Below are positions 1-9,080 of a stretch of DNA of 37,684 nucleotides, in pieces. Within the stretch, counting starts at the first letter, position 1, and each line of letters starts with the position of its first letter. The notes beneath the pieces were generated by a model, which had not been told where the DNA came from, did no database searches, and worked only from the letters and a program-made list of their open reading frames with translations. This DNA comes from Pontibacter qinzhouensis (GTDB lineage Bacteria; Bacteroidota; Bacteroidia; Cytophagales; Hymenobacteraceae). The stretch lies in NCBI RefSeq assembly GCF_008017455.1, contig NZ_VRTY01000062.1, positions 1 through 37,684 of the forward strand, in the 5' to 3' direction. The position numbers were made by a program, and so were the translations under genes.

Positions 1-63
1 TCTTGAAGCTGGTACTTTTTATTTTTGCCTACACCATCAACAGATGTGTATAATCGCAACTTG

Positions 64-115
64 AATTATTCTAATGAAAAAGGCCTTCCGAAGCTTTTTA
101 CGCTTCCGGAAGGCC
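64..115 (+). repeat. Interspersed core-plus-hairpin repeat, copy 1
   Basis: This is the clearest copy of the family. The core AATTATTCTAATGAAAA (64-80) is followed by a stem of GGCCTTCCGAAGC (82-94) and GCTTCCGGAAGGCC (102-115), which pair with one bulged C. Read on the minus strand the hairpin is followed by TTTTTCATTAG, so it has the form of an intrinsic terminator 35 bp beyond the stop of the HA-repeat gene. Confidence 0.85.
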
Positions 116-149
116 AGGGTATGATGTCTGTAAACTTTGTTGTACTCTT

Positions 150-1820
150 TTAAACCGATACTTTTTCTGCTCCGGAATGGCGGCTCCAGCTAAAGCCGAT
201 CTGCTCGAGTTGCAGCACACGCTCTTTGTCGAGGCTATCGCGCTCCTGCCGCATCCGGCTTACCCACTTGCCCAGTTTAGGGTCTTCCTGCCATTTAACC
301 GGTACGCGTGTGTGCCCGTGCTGCTCGGCAAATGCCACCAACCGCTCGTACATCTCCTGCCAGGCTACCACTTCGCGGCGGCTTAGCGACCAGTCGAAGC
401 CTAATTGGTTGAGCAGTTCCACCTTCTGCCTGCTAAGCTCCCCGCGTTGCTGTTTTATGCGGTACACCCAGGCAGCTAACTGTGGGTTTTCCTGCCATTG
501 GTAAGGCACCCGCGTATGCCCCTGCCGCTCCTTAAAAACAGCCAGCGACTCGTACATGCGCAACCAGTACCCCTCCTGCACGCTCCACGGAAAACGTAGT
601 TCGTTCAGGCGGTCTACGCGCTCGGCTGCCAGTTTGCCCAGGTAAAACTGCTTGCGTTGCCACACCGCCCAGCGCTGCAGCACCGGGTTGTGCCGCAACG
701 ATACCTGGCATGTGCCATGCTCTTCGTTATAAGCTTTAAGCTCGGCGAAGTGCTGCTCCCAAATTGCGTCCTGCTGTGCCTGTAGCGAGCGGCGTGTCTG
801 CCCCGTCCATACAAAGCCTAGCTGGTTTAGTCTTTTGCGCTTGGCTTTATCCAGTTTTCCTTTTGCCTCCAGCACCCGCTGCGTAGCTACCCAGCAGCCT
901 AACGAGCGGTTCTCCGGGAAATTGACAGGCACAAAGCTATGCCCATGCTCCTGCCAGTAAGCCTTTAGCTGCCGGAAACGCAACTCCCAACGTTTCTTTT
1001 TGTCATCTTCAGCATCCCAGGCAAAGTTTAATTCTTGTAAACGGTGCTCTCGCTCTGGCGGCAGCTGCTTTTTTTTGTACAAGAGGCGCTGGCGCTCCAT
1101 CCAACTTACCAGTTTCTTTTGTCGGCAAGGTACGCGGCAATGTCCATGGGTTTTCCAGAAGGCTACTAATTGCTGAAAGAACTCCTCCCACTGCACGTTG
1201 TAAACGCTTTGCCCGTTCCAGGTAAAGCCTAATTCGTTTAGCTGCCGTTCCCGCTCCTCGCGCAGTTTTCCGTTGGTGCGCAGCCGCCGCTGCAATGTTA
1301 CCCAAAGAGCCAGTTGCTTGTCTGGTGCCCACTTTTGAGGCACGCGGCAATGACCAAACAAAGCTTTGAAATCGCGTAATCGGCCGAGCAACTGCTCCCA
1401 CCGCTGGTCGCGACTTACAACCATGTCCCAGTCTACGCCAAGGTCATCGAGCTTTTGCTGCTGCCCCGCCGAAAGGTATGCTTTGGCCATAACCTGCCTG
1501 ATGAGCCAGTCGCGGAGCTGTTCGTAGGGTTTATCGGTGGGGAGAAAGGTATGGCCGTGTTGCCTGGCAAAAGTGGCTAGCTCCAGGTAGCGAGCCTCCC
1601 AACTCTGGTGAATTGTTTCTAATTCGAAAGGGAGGGCAGCCAGTTGCTCCTGCAGTGCTACCGGTAGCATGTGCCGGATGCGCACCTGAATGCGCAGCCA
1701 CTGTGCCAATTCCTCGTTCATGGCCTCTAACTTTCCTGCACATGCTACTGCCTGTTGGTAGTGGCGGTGCCAGTTTTCCAGAAACGACTCACTGAAGAGC
1801 TCTTTTGCCAATTTTGCCAT
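150..1820 (-). CDS. Helicase-associated (HA) domain repeat protein, no helicase core
   Basis: The protein is built almost entirely of about seven tandem repeats of roughly 68 residues, preceded by one degenerate unit. Each repeat has the pattern W..x(6)L..F...GH.RVP......L..WV..QR......L...R...L..LGF.W, which is the HA (helicase-associated) alpha-helical domain. In other proteins this domain follows a DEAD/SNF2-type helicase and is thought to bind nucleic acid, but no Walker or helicase motifs are present here. It has no signal peptide or membrane segment, so it is probably cytoplasmic and basic. The open frame runs to 1886, but the Met at 1820 (MAKLAKELF) is the more likely start because the extra 22 residues are Cys-rich and atypical. 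The gene stands alone; its function is unknown beyond likely nucleic-acid binding. Confidence 0.8.
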   Translation of the reverse strand: MAKLAKELFSESFLENWHRHYQQAVACAGKLEAMNEELAQWLRIQVRIRHMLPVALQEQLAALPFELETIHQSWEARYLELATFARQHGHTFLPTDKPYEQLRDWLIRQVMAKAYLSAGQQQKLDDLGVDWDMVVSRDQRWEQLLGRLRDFKALFGHCRVPQKWAPDKQLALWVTLQRRLRTNGKLREERERQLNELGFTWNGQSVYNVQWEEFFQQLVAFWKTHGHCRVPCRQKKLVSWMERQRLLYKKKQLPPEREHRLQELNFAWDAEDDKKKRWELRFRQLKAYWQEHGHSFVPVNFPENRSLGCWVATQRVLEAKGKLDKAKRKRLNQLGFVWTGQTRRSLQAQQDAIWEQHFAELKAYNEEHGTCQVSLRHNPVLQRWAVWQRKQFYLGKLAAERVDRLNELRFPWSVQEGYWLRMYESLAVFKERQGHTRVPYQWQENPQLAAWVYRIKQQRGELSRQKVELLNQLGFDWSLSRREVVAWQEMYERLVAFAEQHGHTRVPVKWQEDPKLGKWVSRMRQERDSLDKERVLQLEQIGFSWSRHSGAEKVSV

Positions 1821-2416
1821 AGCGGATACATATTTTCCTGTGCTGTTGCATCTGTGACAACCATTTGCCAGCAGATTGCAAAGCACCCTGTGTAATTCTG
1901 AAGTAGTGATGAAAGGCTGTTAACTCCCCTGCTTCCAACATTATTTTCGCAGCTTCTTCCGTTTCGTTCTATAACGCACTGCTTTCATTAAAATTGAATT
2001 TTTTATAAAAATTCAGCAGTTTTTTTAGCATTTGCTTGCTCAGGCGAATAGCTTGTTCTATAATTTCGCTTTTTTAGCTCAATTACTTTCACGACTACCA
2101 GAACACTACTAGTTTGGATAAAATTCAGTTAAAAATGATATTTTTCTTATTAAACATCATTTTACCAGATGTCCCTATACCAGCAACAAATTTCATGCCC
2201 TTGACAAAAAACAGATAATTAAGCTTCTGAAGGTGGTTTTCATTAGAATAATTTGGCTCCAAGCCAAAGAAGGGAATTATGAACTTAGCAAGTATTTAAA
2301 CAAACTGAACTGCGCCGCCAGTTCAGGCAACCCAGTACGCGGTACCTGAACAAGCGGCAATGGCATAATACCGCCCTATTTTTACCGGAACCCGCTGCTG
2401 CTACTTTATTTTGAGG
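1821..2416. other. Intergenic region with repeat copy 2 and small hairpins
   Basis: There is no convincing coding sequence. The stretch is AT-rich and holds repeat copy 2 (2198-2253), a 7-bp stem with a 3-nt loop at 2252-2268 directly abutting the core, and an imperfect hairpin at 2321-2351 (GTTCAGG/CCTGAAC plus GTAC/GTAC). Neither hairpin has a clear T-run. Confidence 0.6.
2198..2253 (-). repeat. Interspersed core-plus-hairpin repeat, copy 2
   Basis: Read on the minus strand, an intact core AATTATTCTAATGAAAA is followed by CCACCTTCAGAAGCTT and then, after a T-rich loop, by AAGGGC. The CCTT (2199-2202) and AAGG ends pair. It lies about 160 bp beyond the pectinesterase stop, in the orientation opposite to copy 1. 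Confidence 0.75.
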
Positions 2417-3439
2417 TTATTCTGCTGCCGTACCTGCCTGCTTTACCGGCCATTTATCTTCCCGCCCAAAAATATGATCGAGGGTATATTTTTTCGCCTC
2501 CTTTTTAGAGAGTTGTTTCGACCAGGCTACACGCCGGGCTGTGGTTGCTCCGGCTCCAGTGCTCTGGTACTCTGCGTAAAACGTAGTCTTTTCTTTATCA
2601 GGAAACATTTTGTCGCCTGGCCAGTGGTGCCATCCTTCTGGTGTTATGTGCGACCCCATTTCGGTTCTGATAAATACAGTTTGGGCGTAAGGGCGCCAGG
2701 GTCGGCCTAAGAACACTTTTTTAACTCCTGGGGCTGCTACCAATTTACAATCGAAGAAAACGTAACCGAACTTTTGAGTCTGCCGTTGAGCGGAGGCGGT
2801 AATATAAGAATCGGAAAGGCTCCGGATGGTACAGCTTTGGAAAACACATGTAGCTTCTCCGAATATAAAATCGGTGGTACCTTCTATTAGGCAGTTTTCG
2901 TAGTACTGGCGGCTTTCTTCTTTGGAGGTGTACAGGGTATCCTGGTTGCCCAGCAGGTGGCAGTTGCGCACAAGTGTTCTGTCGCCTTCTACATGTAAGG
3001 CAACAGCCTGCCCCACACGACCAGCTGTGTTCCGGATGGTCAGGTTCTCCAGTATTACATCGTTGCCCTGCACCAGAACAGTAAAGGAGGAGTAGGTCGT
3101 GTATTTCTCCAGCCCCAGGCCGTCCTTTCCGGCAGGTATAGGCATACCCGAATAATCAGCTCCGGTTATAATTGTAGTTTCCGGGCTCTCGCCTATAAGC
3201 GAAATATTTGTTTTCCAGGCTGGTACAATTACCTTTTCGTTGTAGATGCCTTTAGCGATAAAGATCTGCACCCGCTGCTGACCTAAATCGCGAACCGAAT
3301 TTATGGCTTCCTGAATTGTTCTATAATCGCCGGTTCCATCTTGCGCTACTGTTAGCGTAGGCGGATAAGTTTGTTGGGCAAAAGTAGCCTGAACAAAAAA
3401 ACACAGAAACAAAAATACTCCTACTACCTGCTTTACCAT
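2417..3439 (-). CDS. Pectinesterase (pectin methylesterase, CE8), secreted
   Basis: This enzyme removes methyl esters from homogalacturonan, giving pectate and methanol and opening the chain to GH28 or lyase attack. The CE8 beta-helix landmarks are in order: GTGDYRTIQEAI near the N-terminus, GQAVALHVEGD, GNQDTLY (catalytic Asp), GTTDFIFGEA (second catalytic Asp) and LGRPWRPYAQTVF (substrate Arg). The length of 340 residues is normal for a single-domain bacterial CE8. The frame is open to 3466, but the Met at 3439 (MVKQVVGVFLFLC) gives a clean signal peptide ending near ATFAQQ, so that start is preferred. It should act in the periplasm or outside the cell. Its gene neighbours are other pectin and SusCD functions. 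Confidence 0.93.
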   Translation of the reverse strand: MVKQVVGVFLFLCFFVQATFAQQTYPPTLTVAQDGTGDYRTIQEAINSVRDLGQQRVQIFIAKGIYNEKVIVPAWKTNISLIGESPETTIITGADYSGMPIPAGKDGLGLEKYTTYSSFTVLVQGNDVILENLTIRNTAGRVGQAVALHVEGDRTLVRNCHLLGNQDTLYTSKEESRQYYENCLIEGTTDFIFGEATCVFQSCTIRSLSDSYITASAQRQTQKFGYVFFDCKLVAAPGVKKVFLGRPWRPYAQTVFIRTEMGSHITPEGWHHWPGDKMFPDKEKTTFYAEYQSTGAGATTARRVAWSKQLSKKEAKKYTLDHIFGREDKWPVKQAGTAAE

Positions 3440-3912
3440 TATGCATAAAAAAATTACAAGGGCCATGCACCCACCTGATTTAGTTACAAGCCTGTTTATT
3501 AGCTACTTCCGGTGTATTAGGCATGTGTGCGATGATTCCTGAGAGAGGACTTCCTTCTTCAAAAAACGCTAATCATTAGCCGGTGCAGCTCCTGCTAGGG
3601 TACAGAGCCTGAAAGAAAGGACGAATAAAACACATAATTTTGGTATCAGCAGCTCTAGGTGTATTTTTTTTACATTAAGAAAAAGAACAAAAGGCACCAA
3701 GTGCCAGGACTTCGAATAGATCCAAGAAAGAAGCACCCATTTTTCACCTGCTTTCAAAAGTAACCAAGCCCTAAAATCCTAGAAACTTGCTTTACTATTG
3801 AAGCAGGCTGATACAAATAAAATAATCAGCGACCAATTATTTACATGAAAAGACCCTTCCAAAGGCTTTAGGAGGTACTAAGGGTCAAGGGTTGATGCAC
3901 CTGCTGCTGCTG
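3440..3912. other. Intergenic region with repeat copy 3
   Basis: It separates the pectinesterase from the toroid-like protein. It is AT-rich and contains a divergent repeat copy at 3835-3886. A 62-codon minus-strand frame (3569-3757) shows no family features and is not called. Confidence 0.55.
3835..3886 (+). repeat. Interspersed core-plus-hairpin repeat, copy 3 (diverged core)
   Basis: The core reads AATTATTTACATGAAAA, with two changes from the consensus. The stem is perfect: GACCCTT (3852-3858) with AAGGGTC (3880-3886) around a 21-nt loop. It ends 27 bp beyond the stop of the gene at 3913. Read on the minus strand the stem is followed by TTTTCATG, a terminator-like form. Confidence 0.7.
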
Positions 3913-5703
3913 CTACCCCAGGGTTAGCCGGTGCTGAAACGGAGTGAAACCAGTGAGGTAAACATGCATGCCTTTGGTGCGCAGGGTCCCGAAATGTGAG
4001 GAGTACATTTCGCCATCGAGGCCGCGCAGACGCTGGTGGGCAAAGGCTCCCGGACCAAAGCTAATGGTATCGGGGCCAAAGCTATACTGCCCGGTTTCCT
4101 TCTCCAGAAAATGGTTTTCTGAGTTATCTTCGGCGGCTGTTACACCTGCTAACTTACCGCCTTCGTTAAAGCAGAGTTCAATGGTTACCGGCACGTTTTC
4201 GGAACCTTTCACCTGAAAGTCAATTGAAAGTCTACCTTTATTTTCTGTAACGGTTATGGTTGTTTCGAGGGTTTTCACGTTGCTGACCGGCCTGTTCTCG
4301 AAATCCATCTTGTTCCAGAAGCGGCCATCAATGCTTTGCGACAAGGTGTAGTCTCCGTCGGGTTTTCGCAGCTCGGTTGCCAGTGGCTGGTAATAAGGTA
4401 CCTCCAGCTTTTTGTAAAGCACATAGGAGTTGCCAACTTTTCTGAGGCCATCGCTCCTGAAATATCCGGTACTGAAGAACCCTGTGGAGAGGCGCATATA
4501 CTTTAAAATAGCTTCGCCTTTTCTGAAAGATAAAAAATTGGGACTTGTTGAGCGGCCCGATGCGATGATCAGGGGCCAGTCTACGCCACCGAATAATGTG
4601 GCTGTGGTATTTCCGCGCCTGATCCGGGCCAGGCTGGAGGTGGTAAACAGCTTCTCGTAAGTTACAGGCGCAGCAGCAAATGCCGGCAGTTCTTTTTTCA
4701 GGAGCGGGTCTTCCAGAAAGTAAAACAACGATTGTGTAAGCACATGTTCTTCGAAGCCATCCACCTGCTCAATTAATGAAGCAATGGCCGCAAATTCTGC
4801 ATTATTGTCGCGGTTGGCCAGGTACCGGTAATGGTGGTAATAATCCAGAATGTTTTTACTGCTAAACTGATCCTGCCTGCGGGAGTCGTTTGTAACCAGG
4901 TCGCCGTTGGGCTCCATGTAAAAATACGTCATAGCCAGGTTCTTCCTGACAGGCTCCAGTAAAACAGGCTTGTTCAGGAGGCGTGCCATCGTGATGAGTG
5001 ACCTATCGATAACTTCTGAGTAAATTCTGCTGCGCTCCAGGTAATGCCCATCCTGGTCTATAAAAATTCCTTCGCCTAACCAATCGTTTACCCGGTTCAC
5101 ATATTTTGGGTCTGGGTAAATAGCGTTTATACGTGCCAGTGCCGCCGATAATACCCAGCGATGGTTGGGCGTATGCACACCACCTGTGGCCAGGGCATCT
5201 CCTGCTTTCACAATAAATTTCTTTGCATCGGCCTTCACCTCGTTCAGCACCTTGGCTTTGTTATTTAACAACAGCGACACGGCAACGCACAATGGCTCTA
5301 AAATAAAGGCAGTATCTGGCGGAGAACCGAGGTTGCCAAAATCGAGGTTGCCATCTGCTCCCTGCACCTTTAGCAGGAATTGTATAATGCGGCTCATGCC
5401 AGGCACTAAGGCAGCACTTTTATAATAGGTAGATTCCGGAGCACTGTAAGAAGCAGCCAGGTTTGCGAAATCGTAACCTAAGCTCCTTTTCAGCAACTTA
5501 ATTTCTGCCTGCAACGACTCCAGTATAGCGGCAACCCGCTTGTCGTTAGCCTTTACCATGCGTGCATATAAATCTTCTTTTTGCTGATAATTAGCAGAAG
5601 CGGCTGTACCTGCAAACAAATTACTGCTAAAAGGAGGCAGCATTGCAAGTGCACTTAAACTTAACGACTGCATTAAAAAAGTTTGACGGCTTATTTTGCT
5701 CAT
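3913..5703 (-). CDS. Secreted putative alpha/alpha-toroid polysaccharide-active protein (family uncertain)
   Basis: I do not recognise the exact family. The 596-residue protein starts with an export signal (MSKISRQTFLMQ, then a hydrophobic stretch to about residue 37). It resembles a Tat-type leader but carries RQ rather than RR. The N-terminal ~350 residues are helical with the conserved-looking segment GVHTPNHRWVLSAALARI near residues 180-196, then DGHYLERSRIYSEVIDRSL and FYMEPNGDLVTNDSRR. The C-terminal ~230 residues look like beta-sandwich. This layout is that of heparinase-like and other toroid-plus-sandwich polysaccharide lyases or hydrolases. Its position between pectinesterase and SusCD suggests action on a uronate-containing glycan. 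A lyase activity is inference; a non-catalytic role is possible. Confidence 0.6.
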   Translation of the reverse strand: MSKISRQTFLMQSLSLSALAMLPPFSSNLFAGTAASANYQQKEDLYARMVKANDKRVAAILESLQAEIKLLKRSLGYDFANLAASYSAPESTYYKSAALVPGMSRIIQFLLKVQGADGNLDFGNLGSPPDTAFILEPLCVAVSLLLNNKAKVLNEVKADAKKFIVKAGDALATGGVHTPNHRWVLSAALARINAIYPDPKYVNRVNDWLGEGIFIDQDGHYLERSRIYSEVIDRSLITMARLLNKPVLLEPVRKNLAMTYFYMEPNGDLVTNDSRRQDQFSSKNILDYYHHYRYLANRDNNAEFAAIASLIEQVDGFEEHVLTQSLFYFLEDPLLKKELPAFAAAPVTYEKLFTTSSLARIRRGNTTATLFGGVDWPLIIASGRSTSPNFLSFRKGEAILKYMRLSTGFFSTGYFRSDGLRKVGNSYVLYKKLEVPYYQPLATELRKPDGDYTLSQSIDGRFWNKMDFENRPVSNVKTLETTITVTENKGRLSIDFQVKGSENVPVTIELCFNEGGKLAGVTAAEDNSENHFLEKETGQYSFGPDTISFGPGAFAHQRLRGLDGEMYSSHFGTLRTKGMHVYLTGFTPFQHRLTLG

Positions 5704-6116
5704 AACTACGATGCTTAATTAATTCATATTTTGTAAAAGGAAACAAGTATCAGAACGGCAGGCCTTCTCAGCTTTAAATATTCGCATGCCAAAACATTGC
5801 ACACAATCTCATCTTCTGAAATGCTAAAATTCAGTTTTGTCCTTTTAATTTGTTTATATAAATATCTTTTCACTTTGCCTGCAACAGAGCAGAGAACCTA
5901 TTGAGGTCAGTGCAAATACCCGAGGCACGTTCAGGCAAGTCTACCCAGTGAAGGACCAATTATTCTAATGAAAAATGGCCTATCCGAGCACCTGGATCTG
6001 CTGATGCTGCTGTTGCAGATGAGGTTGTTCATCCGCCAAAATTCACGTCGATTGATTAGCCATAAACTAACCTGCAAAACAGGGCTGATTGCACATAGGT
6101 CAACGTTGCGCTTGGA
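5704..6116. other. Intergenic region with repeat copy 4
   Basis: There is no credible gene; plus-strand frames here overlap the phosphoesterase antisense. It contains a partly degenerate repeat (5959-5990) and a 6-bp stem ATCTGC/GCAGAT at 5996-6020. The part next to 5703 is AT-rich and probably holds the promoter of the toroid-like gene, but I saw no clear TAnnTTTG box. Confidence 0.5.
5959..5990 (+). repeat. Interspersed repeat, copy 4 (intact core, degenerate hairpin)
   Basis: The core AATTATTCTAATGAAAA is intact at 5959-5975 and is followed by ATGGCCTATCCGAGC. The hairpin half has decayed. The copy lies 127 bp beyond the stop of the phosphoesterase at 6117, in the same orientation as copies 1 and 3. 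Confidence 0.65.
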
Positions 6117-7130
6117 TTACTTTTGGCCAAGGTCCTGGGGCTCTTTTTGCAGACTGGTGCGGTACAGCACCTTACCCGTGTGCGAGATGGCATGTACTAC
6201 CATTTCTTTTGAGCTTACCGAGAACAACAGAAAGCCATACTCCATTGCAGAAAATTTGCTGTAGTCTAACTTGCCCACCTGCGTAGCTTCTGAAGCAGAA
6301 CCAGAGATAAAATGATGCACCCCTCCTTCCGGCTCCAGGTGCTGCAAACTATGGTCATGGCCTGCCAGGTAAGCATCTACATGATTAGGGTCCAGGAGGC
6401 TTTTAAGGGAGCGGCGAACAGCTTTGGTATCGTAGCCTTCGCTTCTTTTATCGCTGGCCGTGTACAAGGGGTGATGCCCAACCACCAGGTTCCATTTTAC
6501 GCCCTCTGCTTTTTCGGTCAGCACTTGCTGTAGCCACTGCTTTTGCGCAGTACTATCCTGGGTCTTTACATTGGGGCCGTATTCTGCATTACTGTAAAAC
6601 TCCGGAATCAGGGGGTTGGTATCGATAAAGGAAATCTGGATTTTTTCGCCGGAGCCACCTGGCAAAGCGAAGGTTTTTGAGAAATACCGGCCGGGCATCT
6701 CCCACCGGCGGCTCACTTTGGAGTAGGCTACCTGCGCATCGGGGTCTCCCATGTAGTCGTGGTTCCCTAACACAGAATACCACTCTCTTTGCAACGAAAA
6801 GGGCTTATAGATTTCTTCGAACGAATAATGCCAGTGCGGATCAAGGGTGCTTGCCACCCCTTTGGGGTAAAAATTATCGCCGGTGCTTATGAAAAAAAGC
6901 ACAGATGCCTCTTTGGCGGTTTTAGCCATTTGCGCGGCTACCTGCAGTTGGTGATCATCGCCGTAGCGGCCCCAGTCGCCTAAGGCTATAAAATTGAGCG
7001 AATTCGGTGGAATGTTTAGTTTTTCAACTTTTTTTGTTTGCCCCTGCCCCGCCTCAGGAAATAGCAGGACGGTGCATATGAGCGAAATAATGGTCACCAG
7101 CTGTTTTGCAGATACAAACATGCTTTTCAT
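6117..7130 (-). CDS. Purple-acid-phosphatase-like metallophosphoesterase, exported
   Basis: This calcineurin-fold phosphatase closely follows the layout of tartrate-resistant (ACP5-type) acid phosphatases. The metal-binding motifs appear in order: GDWG, GDNFYPKG, GNHDYMGD, GHHPLY and GHDHSLQH. Such enzymes hydrolyse phosphomonoesters, using a di-iron or mixed-metal centre. The frame is open to 7208, but the Met at 7130 (MKSMFVSAKQLVTIISLICT) begins a normal signal peptide ending near GQGQTKK, so this shorter start is chosen. The protein should be periplasmic. It lies between the pectin genes and SusCD as its own unit; a role in releasing phosphate from the degraded material is possible but not shown. 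Confidence 0.87.
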   Translation of the reverse strand: MKSMFVSAKQLVTIISLICTVLLFPEAGQGQTKKVEKLNIPPNSLNFIALGDWGRYGDDHQLQVAAQMAKTAKEASVLFFISTGDNFYPKGVASTLDPHWHYSFEEIYKPFSLQREWYSVLGNHDYMGDPDAQVAYSKVSRRWEMPGRYFSKTFALPGGSGEKIQISFIDTNPLIPEFYSNAEYGPNVKTQDSTAQKQWLQQVLTEKAEGVKWNLVVGHHPLYTASDKRSEGYDTKAVRRSLKSLLDPNHVDAYLAGHDHSLQHLEPEGGVHHFISGSASEATQVGKLDYSKFSAMEYGFLLFSVSSKEMVVHAISHTGKVLYRTSLQKEPQDLGQK

Positions 7131-7460
7131 AAATCTTTGACAATAAGTAAGGTGGTGTATGGCGCTTTGCTTATTCAAATAAAATAATTTAATTCTGAAT
7201 TTGAACAACCCGCTCTATTTCCTCTGCGAAGCAGACGCCCAGGCTGCTTTTTAAATTTAGCACCATGCCAGTTAAAATATCTACTGCCTGCGATACTATA
7301 TAAAATGGAGCCCGATTTATGTAAACCAGGCTCCATTTAATTCTACTCTGTAAAATCTGTTGTATGAAGTAAGTCGACCATAATTATATAAAATGAGACA
7401 ATCTTTTATTCCCTATTAATCAACTTCCTGATCACACAATTAACAATTCTGTGATTTCAC
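7131..7460. other. Intergenic region: end of susCD unit and upstream region of the phosphoesterase
   Basis: It contains the terminator-like hairpin at 7303-7338. Otherwise it is AT-rich sequence with no recognised gene or repeat copy. It is one of the few large gaps without the interspersed repeat. Confidence 0.5.
7303..7338 (-). terminator. Probable intrinsic terminator of the susC-susD unit
   Basis: AAATGGAGCC (7303-7312) pairs perfectly with GGCTCCATTT (7329-7338) around a 16-nt loop. On the minus strand the stem is followed by TATATAG. It lies about 120 bp beyond the susD stop. Confidence 0.6.
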
Positions 7461-9068
7461 TTAATACCCATTATTTTGGGCAATGCTGCCACCACTCACG
7501 TTTACCTCGCTTTGCGGTATAGGCCTGAACAGGTGTTTCGCTACAATGGCTTTGTTAAGTGCCGCATGTGGGTTGTGTGCCAACACGCGCTCCTGCAGGG
7601 TACCAGTTCTCTTCAGGCTCATCCAACGGCTCACTTCGCCGGCTAACTCCCTGGCGCTTTCGTTCAGGATGGCATGTATGTCTACCTGCTCTGGCGTAAG
7701 CATAGTAGTAAGGCCAGCCCTGGCTCTGAGGGCATTTATATGATCAGCAGCTTTGGTAGCGTTACCTGCTTTCAAGTAGGCTTCTGCTGCTATTAACCTT
7801 GTTTCGCCTGACCTGAAAATATAGGCGTCTCGTTTACCTTCCGGGTCTATGCCTGGGTTCGTGTAAGCTACGCCCGGGTCATCGAACTTCCTGAACATGG
7901 GGTATTGCACAATGGTTACGCCGTTGGGCGTAAAATACTCACCGGGGTTTATCACGGCATATTTCTTAGAGGCTTTTTTCTGAGCTGACCAGGCTACTTT
8001 CGGGAAGTACACGGCAGTATCGCCCTTCAGAATACGGCCGTCGTTGCTGTCTACTTCTGCAAACAAAACTCGCCTGATGGTAGCAGCCTCGCGTTTGTCG
8101 CCCTGTTCAAAGTTCTCGTAGAAGAATGGTGTTGGCGCTGGCCCCATGCCTCTGTGATACAGCGTAGATCGGGTCATGCCTGGGTACACATCATACACAA
8201 ACTTAAACATAAGGTGCCTGTTATTACCGACCCCTCTCGACACAGGGTTGGTGCCATACAACATCGAGAAAATTACCTCCGAGTTGCGCTGGTTCTCGAT
8301 CGTGAATAAGGAAGCAAAATCGGCAACGAGCGGGTGGTTGGCTATTACGATTTCTGCTAAAGCGGCTGCATCGGCAAAATCGGTGCTGGCGGCAAAGCTT
8401 TTGTACCCCCTGGTGAGCAGAACCTTTGCCTTCAGGTGCCTCACCGCGTCTTTTGAGACCCTGCCGAACTGAGCCGGCTGTTCGTCTACGGTTGCCAGTG
8501 CTTCGTCCAGGTCTGTCAAAATCTGGGCGTATACTGCTTCTTCGGAGGCTCTTGCAAAATCTGTTTGCGAGGTTCTGATCTCGTTCAACACGAGCGGAAC
8601 CGGCCCGAAGTGCTCTACCAGGTTAAAATAGGAGAAGGCACGCATGAATTTAACCTCGCCCAGTCCTCTTGCCTTGTCTACAGCCGAAAGTCCGGCAATG
8701 GCATCGGCCCGGTTTATAGTGGTGTTGGCTGCTCCTATAACAAAGTAGTAATTCTGCCAGAAAACTGGTAAGGCCCAGTTTACGGATGTTAAATTGACAT
8801 AATCATTTAAATCGTTTATGCCATTAATTATTTCACCACGGGTATATATGTCGGTCCCCAGTTGGTCCAGCTCATAAAAAGAGGTGGCTGGCCGCATTCT
8901 GTTGTAAACATTGGCCACTAACTGATCAAAGGCTTTTGGATCGTTAAACATGGTGGCATCTGTTAAAGACTGCCGATTTTCTTCTTCAAGGAAATCTTTG
9001 CAACCTGTCACCGAACCCATTGTTAACAGTGTAAACAAAAGGACTTTATAGCTATTCTTGATTTTCAT
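7461..9068 (-). CDS. SusD/RagB-family glycan-binding outer-membrane lipoprotein
   Basis: SusD proteins sit as a lid over a SusC channel at the outer surface and capture oligosaccharides for import. The 535-residue protein begins with a lipoprotein signal (hydrophobic stretch then GSVTGC, Cys23), followed by KDFLEEENRQSLTDATMF, a usual SusD start. TPR-like helices follow, including KARGLGEVKFMRAFSYFNLVEHFG, and the C-terminal pattern is RSGETRLIAAEAYLKAGN...NALRARAGL, as is characteristic. The start Met lies 12 bp beyond the susC stop, so the two genes are co-transcribed. The ligand is not visible from sequence, but the neighbouring CE8 and GH28 genes point to pectic oligosaccharides. Confidence 0.95.
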   Translation of the reverse strand: MKIKNSYKVLLFTLLTMGSVTGCKDFLEEENRQSLTDATMFNDPKAFDQLVANVYNRMRPATSFYELDQLGTDIYTRGEIINGINDLNDYVNLTSVNWALPVFWQNYYFVIGAANTTINRADAIAGLSAVDKARGLGEVKFMRAFSYFNLVEHFGPVPLVLNEIRTSQTDFARASEEAVYAQILTDLDEALATVDEQPAQFGRVSKDAVRHLKAKVLLTRGYKSFAASTDFADAAALAEIVIANHPLVADFASLFTIENQRNSEVIFSMLYGTNPVSRGVGNNRHLMFKFVYDVYPGMTRSTLYHRGMGPAPTPFFYENFEQGDKREAATIRRVLFAEVDSNDGRILKGDTAVYFPKVAWSAQKKASKKYAVINPGEYFTPNGVTIVQYPMFRKFDDPGVAYTNPGIDPEGKRDAYIFRSGETRLIAAEAYLKAGNATKAADHINALRARAGLTTMLTPEQVDIHAILNESARELAGEVSRWMSLKRTGTLQERVLAHNPHAALNKAIVAKHLFRPIPQSEVNVSGGSIAQNNGY

Positions 9069-9080
9069 TTTATTCGATCG

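Noticed and set aside
2321..2351. Imperfect hairpin after the pectinesterase as a terminator
   Set aside because: It has a large bulge and no T-rich tail on either strand.
3569..3757. 62-codon minus-strand frame in the gap after the pectinesterase
   Set aside because: No ribosome site, signal peptide or family pattern; AT-rich composition explains it.
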